64,000 nucleotides of DNA from an uncultured Prevotellaceae bacterium (lineage in GTDB: Bacteria; Bacteroidota; Bacteroidia; Bacteroidales; Muribaculaceae). Made by a program: the position numbers and the translations under genes. The DNA lies in the NCBI GenBank assembly GCA_900318335.1, contig ONKF01000009.1, positions 17,869-81,868 of the forward strand, written 5' to 3'. Under the pieces are notes generated by a model. The model did not search any database and was not told the origin of the DNA. It saw only the letters and a list, made by a program, of their open reading frames with translations. Shown here piece by piece: positions 61,108 through 64,000 of this stretch; within the stretch, counting starts at the first letter, position 1; each line of letters starts with the position of its first letter.

Positions 61108-61913
61108 AAGGCTTCATTCTCTCGTTGCGCCACGAGTTCGTTGAACCGCAGCAGGATTGTACAAAACTCCTCGCTCAGCAGAGCGATGGCAGGCTGTGAA
61201 ATCTCATTGGGCACATCCCACACGGCCGATGCGATGGGGCCAGCGATGGCTGCAAGGGTATCGGCATCGGCTGCAAGCGACACGGCCAGACGGATGACAT
61301 CCTCATAGTCCTTGCCCTCCAGGTAACACGTGAGAGCCTCGGGGACCGTGGTCTGGCACAGTTCGTTGAAGGTATATGTTGGACGGATCTGCTCAAGGGT
61401 TCGGCTCAGGTCATATCCGATTTCCTGCTCCACATAGTCACGGATTTCCTGCTTGCTCTTACCCTTGCGTGCCATGTAAATGGCCACTGCAGTGGCTTGG
61501 GCTCCCTTGATTCCCTCGGGGTGGTTGTGAGTCACCTCGGCCGAAATCCGGGCTAACGTCAATGCTTCTTCGAGCGACCGCGCATAGTAACCCACAGGAC
61601 TCACACGCATTGCCGATCCGTTGCCATAGGAATTATACGGCTGAGGATTCCTCGTACCAATCCATCGGGCAAACCGGCCACCATAGCCGCGGTTATCATA
61701 CCGGGTACACAGGTCCTGCATGATGGCTACCAGTCGCTCGTGGGTGTGCTGCTCATCATCAAGCAGCCACTGTGCGTTGGCTATCGTGAGTACCGTGTCA
61801 TCGGTAAAAGTGCTCTCGGGCCTGAACAACTCGAAGTTGTAGTCCCTTGTCGGGTTAAACTCGTATGCCGACCCAATGACATCGCCGGCAATAGCTCCAA
61901 TAATTCCTTTCAT
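61104..61913 (-). CDS. ADP-ribosylglycohydrolase-family protein
   Basis: A 269-residue protein of the DraG/ARH type. The start MKGIIGAIAGDVIGSAYE at 61913 gives the family N-terminus. TFTDDTVLTIA, NGSAMRVSPVGYYA and AADADTLAAIAGPIASAVW carry the di-metal ligands. It removes ADP-ribose from proteins or nucleic acids. It is the first gene of an operon with a SpoU methyltransferase and radA, which hints at nucleic acid substrates, but this is inference. Confidence 0.9.
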   Translation of the reverse strand: MKGIIGAIAGDVIGSAYEFNPTRDYNFELFRPESTFTDDTVLTIANAQWLLDDEQHTHERLVAIMQDLCTRYDNRGYGGRFARWIGTRNPQPYNSYGNGSAMRVSPVGYYARSLEEALTLARISAEVTHNHPEGIKGAQATAVAIYMARKGKSKQEIRDYVEQEIGYDLSRTLEQIRPTYTFNELCQTTVPEALTCYLEGKDYEDVIRLAVSLAADADTLAAIAGPIASAVWDVPNEISQPAIALLSEEFCTILLRFNELVAQRENEAL

Positions 61914-61988
61914 AGTACTATTATGTTTTGAGATTACAAATTTACAACTTATTCGCCAATCATGGTTCAATCAGGGGCACAATAATTT

Positions 61989-62288
61989 TCAAGAAGCCCA
62001 GGGGATGAGGTACTGGGCGCCCACGCGGGGAGCGGCAGTGGGGATTGTCGCAGCAGCGCGGCGCATGGTGGCAAGCGCTGTCACATCACGCCATCCCTGG
62101 GTGCAGTTGCGCACCGTCAGCACAGCCATGCCCACATAGCGGCCTGCAAGGTCAAGCAAGGCACGCCTAACGGCCTCAAGACTGTTAAAGTTGGATCCAT
62201 TCACACTAGCAAGACGACGCCCGTTGCACTCAAGCGTTGCACAGATGCGGTCGCCCAGATTCACGATGTTGCTGATGTTCTTGTTCAT
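61989..62288 (-). CDS. Small protein of unknown function
   Basis: A 99-residue protein (MNKNISNIVNLGDRI at the start). The middle part AVRRALLDLAGRYVGMAVLTVRNCTQGW and the Ala-rich end have no motif I know; it has no signal peptide. A strong Shine-Dalgarno-like AAGGAGG lies before it, with ATGs at 62294 and 62288; the spacing favours 62288. A -7 box is at 62320-62327. It may be co-regulated alone. Confidence 0.7.
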   Translation of the reverse strand: MNKNISNIVNLGDRICATLECNGRRLASVNGSNFNSLEAVRRALLDLAGRYVGMAVLTVRNCTQGWRDVTALATMRRAAATIPTAAPRVGAQYLIPWAS

Positions 62289-62319
62289 AATCATTCCTCC
62301 TTGTTTTTCTTTTACACTG

Positions 62320-62327
62320 CAAAGGTA
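62320..62327 (-). promoter_or_regulatory. -7 box upstream of the 99-residue protein gene
   Basis: TACCTTTG on the minus strand, about 30 nt before the start codon. The -33 element is not at the usual distance. Confidence 0.45.
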
Positions 62328-62430
62328 GAATGAGCAAGTGCCAAATCTTGGCACCCCAATCACAACAAAGCATAAAAAGCCAGCCTCGTATTTTTCTTAA
62401 AGAAATTGATGCATTAAACGAAATAATCAT

Positions 62431-62438
62431 TACTTTTG
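62431..62438 (+). promoter_or_regulatory. -7 box upstream of the first AT-rich membrane gene
   Basis: TACTTTTG, with TTG 22 nt upstream (62406-62408). The ATG at 62502 lies downstream. Confidence 0.5.
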
Positions 62439-62501
62439 TAAACTATTGATGGTCCAATGTGTCTAAATATTGAAATTATTAACCAATTTATACGAATCAT
62501 T

Positions 62502-63008
62502 ATGGAAACGGAAACATTAGACAACCTGAGTCGAGGTGAACGGTTCGAGATGCTCAAGAAAATGTGTAAATCAAGAACAATAATGCATATCACTATCTTG
62601 GCTATGGTGGCTGTGCTGTTCTCGATCCTGGTATTCAAGATGTACTCTGGGCCAAGGCCATTTGATACTAAAGACATGATAAGCTTCGTGATTTGGTTGG
62701 TTATTGGTTGCATAGCGGGATGGTTCGGTCTGTACAACTACCGGTTTAAAAAGAAAATTGACGACCTTGAAACTCCAGAGCAGCTATTGTCTTGGTTTAG
62801 AAAGAATTCTCTAATCGAAAAAATAGCTGGAAATGCCGGCTGGCTTCTAATAATTGTTGAAAGCGTCATACATGTAAATCTGTTTTCGATTATTGAGGCG
62901 GTAGTAGCATTCGTGATTATTTTAGTCCTTACCATCAAGAGTTATGGCCCCTGGTATCGCAAAGAGAAGGAGATCATAGAACAGCTGCAAGAACTCATTG
63001 AGAAGTAA
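62502..63008 (+). CDS. Small membrane protein of unknown function (first of two)
   Basis: A 168-residue protein with a charged N-terminus, two membrane helices (about 30-50 and 65-85), a basic helical middle loop (FKKKIDDLETPEQLLSWFRK), and two further hydrophobic helices before a coiled-coil-like end (KEKEIIEQLQELIEK). No family is recognised. The codon use is more AT-rich than that of the neighbours to the left. A second protein with the same layout follows. The upstream ATG at 62457 is possible but less likely. Confidence 0.7.
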   Translation: METETLDNLSRGERFEMLKKMCKSRTIMHITILAMVAVLFSILVFKMYSGPRPFDTKDMISFVIWLVIGCIAGWFGLYNYRFKKKIDDLETPEQLLSWFRKNSLIEKIAGNAGWLLIIVESVIHVNLFSIIEAVVAFVIILVLTIKSYGPWYRKEKEIIEQLQELIEK

Positions 63009-63102
63009 TGACATCTTCTTTTATCGCCATCATAGTTGAACAACTTATTTCCCTCGACTAAGGTTCCTCATGGACCGACAATATTCAAAATGAGATATTA
63101 TT

Positions 63103-63681
63103 ATGGCAGATTTTCAAGAACCTCAGACGGTGAACGATGAACAGCACTTGCAGGAGTTGCGAGAGCGCATTAACGCAAAGGCCGAGAATTTGGTCAAATG
63201 GCATAATACACAAGGCAGGAAGAAGCATTGGGAGTTTATTACTGTATGGATCATTTTGATCGCAATTCTTATTGCGGTCGAAGTATATAGCTATGTCAAG
63301 AATGATTTATGGGAATATAACGTCTGGTGCGGCATTTTCATCGTTGCGGCATTTATTGTAGATCGTATCCATACCCTGATTATGCAGCGCTATCTCACAA
63401 GAATGAAAAACGCAAATAAAGCGCCACAGTATTTAAGGGAAGTGAAGCGGTTGATAACTACCCATAAATTGCGACTATGTATCCCCTATCCTGTTGCGGT
63501 ACTTTGCGCTTGTTTTGTCTGGTATGGACCAGATTCCTGGCCATACGCGCTTTTCATGAATAGCTCGTTAGTTATAGGTGCGATTTGGGGTGCGTGGATG
63601 CGTAACTGGTTTCTTGATGATGATTTTTGTTTTGACGTCGATGAACTTGGAGAAATGATTAATCAAAAGAGCGCCACTTAA
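63103..63681 (+). CDS. Small membrane protein of unknown function (second of two)
   Basis: A 192-residue protein with an N-terminal helical cytoplasmic part, two membrane helices (about 46-67 and 76-92), a basic middle loop (TRMKNANKAPQYLREVKRLI), two more hydrophobic segments and an acidic end (DDDFCFDVDELGEMINQK). The layout parallels the previous gene, so the two may be distant paralogues. No family is recognised. It is relatively AT-rich. Confidence 0.7.
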   Translation: MADFQEPQTVNDEQHLQELRERINAKAENLVKWHNTQGRKKHWEFITVWIILIAILIAVEVYSYVKNDLWEYNVWCGIFIVAAFIVDRIHTLIMQRYLTRMKNANKAPQYLREVKRLITTHKLRLCIPYPVAVLCACFVWYGPDSWPYALFMNSSLVIGAIWGAWMRNWFLDDDFCFDVDELGEMINQKSAT

Positions 63682-63864
63682 TGCCATTTCCCATCTTAAT
63701 CGGTTGAGCAACTTTTCTAAAATTATAAAAGTCTGGCGAATACCAGCGCCTCATGAACAATAAATCACCAAAAAATGAACGCAAGTAAAATAATAATCGC
63801 ATTTATCCTACGTTAATCAGTAGTGTTAATCAGTAGTATTTAATATGTAAACAAGGGTAATGAA
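63682..63864. other. AT-rich intergenic region
   Basis: A spacer before the last gene. It contains tandem-like CGTTAATCAGTAGTGTTAATCAGTAGTATT (two TTAATCAGTAGT units near 63810-63840). No gene is seen. Confidence 0.4.
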
Positions 63865-64000
63865 ATGAGAAAATTAAAGTTTTTAGGTTTTATCCTAATA
63901 TTGTTCACATTGTTCTCCTTGGCATCCTGCGGTGACGATGATGTCAAGAGTATTGACTCAAGTAAACTTGAGGGCATTTGGACACAAGTATTTGATAGTA
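63865..64000 (+). CDS. Predicted lipoprotein (partial, C-terminus outside window)
   Basis: Only 45 residues are visible. A signal sequence with lipobox FSLASC (Cys about 22) is followed by GDDDVKSIDSSKLEGIWTQV. The LEGIWT segment resembles the first strand of lipocalin-like Bacteroidales lipoproteins, but the visible part is too short to be sure. The start is the ATG at 63865; an ATG at 63860 ends after two codons. Confidence 0.7.
   Translation, partial: MRKLKFLGFILILFTLFSLASCGDDDVKSIDSSKLEGIWTQVFDS

Noticed and set aside
1-64000. tRNA, rRNA, insertion sequences and prophage genes
   Set aside because: I looked for T-loop consensus, transposase and integrase motifs and phage structural genes and found none. 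Short or unusual RNAs could still be missed by eye.

Overview
The window is a chromosomal segment of a member of the Bacteroidales, probably a gut Muribaculaceae- or Prevotellaceae-like species. Three things support this. Many genes are preceded by the Bacteroidetes sigma-factor promoter (TTTG or TTG, 19-20 nt, TAnnTTTG). Family markers such as a FeoA-FeoB fusion, a type IX secretion plug protein and an OmpP1/FadL-type barrel are present. Several secreted enzymes carry C-terminal dockerin-like tails. No rRNA, tRNA, CRISPR array, insertion sequence or prophage was seen. The exact genus is not resolved from the sequence alone.

Layout. (1) 1-3.6 kb: the end of a surface-polysaccharide operon on the minus strand (flippase, a QueC-like PP-loop protein, an acyltransferase cut by the window edge). 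(2) 3.7-9.5 kb: a WG-repeat lipoprotein, then queuosine-precursor genes in two blocks (queD-queE on plus, queC and queF on minus), separated by a YoeB-type toxin-antitoxin pair and fabD. (3) 9.5-21.4 kb, all minus strand: a glutamine amidotransferase and HD protein; an MlaF/MlaE lipid transporter; a hemerythrin protein coupled to a LuxR regulator with a degenerate receiver; an LTA-synthase-like enzyme; UmuD; an MBL hydrolase; two lipoproteins; a TSCPD protein; a Crp regulator; hisS; and a membrane zinc peptidase. (4) 21.7-33 kb: a probably abundant alanine-rich lipoprotein, an acetyltransferase, an M3 peptidase, mutS2, a candidate small RNA, a secreted C1 peptidase, a GT-C-like membrane protein, ridA and gpmI. 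(5) 33-39.5 kb: three consecutive minus-strand secreted enzymes (two tandem subtilases and a GH53 galactanase) that share dockerin-like C-termini. (6) 39.5-52 kb: holA and an M64 peptidase, divergent from an HsdR_N-like nuclease and a UvrD/PcrA helicase, then nspC, the T9SS plug protein, a Ca/Na antiporter, alaS and a MerR-like regulator. (7) 52-62 kb: an OmpP1/FadL barrel, a low-complexity secreted protein, trmN6, feoAB with its Cys-rich partner, and the minus-strand operon ADP-ribosylglycohydrolase - SpoU methyltransferase - radA. (8) 62-64 kb: a more AT-rich end with unrecognised small membrane proteins and a lipoprotein cut by the edge.

Most of this is core or conserved accessory content. 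The most interesting points are: the QueC-like protein in the polysaccharide operon; the hemerythrin/pseudo-receiver pair; an unassigned small RNA with its own promoter and terminator before the C1 peptidase gene; a dispersed intergenic repeat family; a 10-bp-phased repeat array upstream of feoAB; a shared YGACTTGCA element at the -33 position of three promoters; and the run of dockerin-tailed enzymes.
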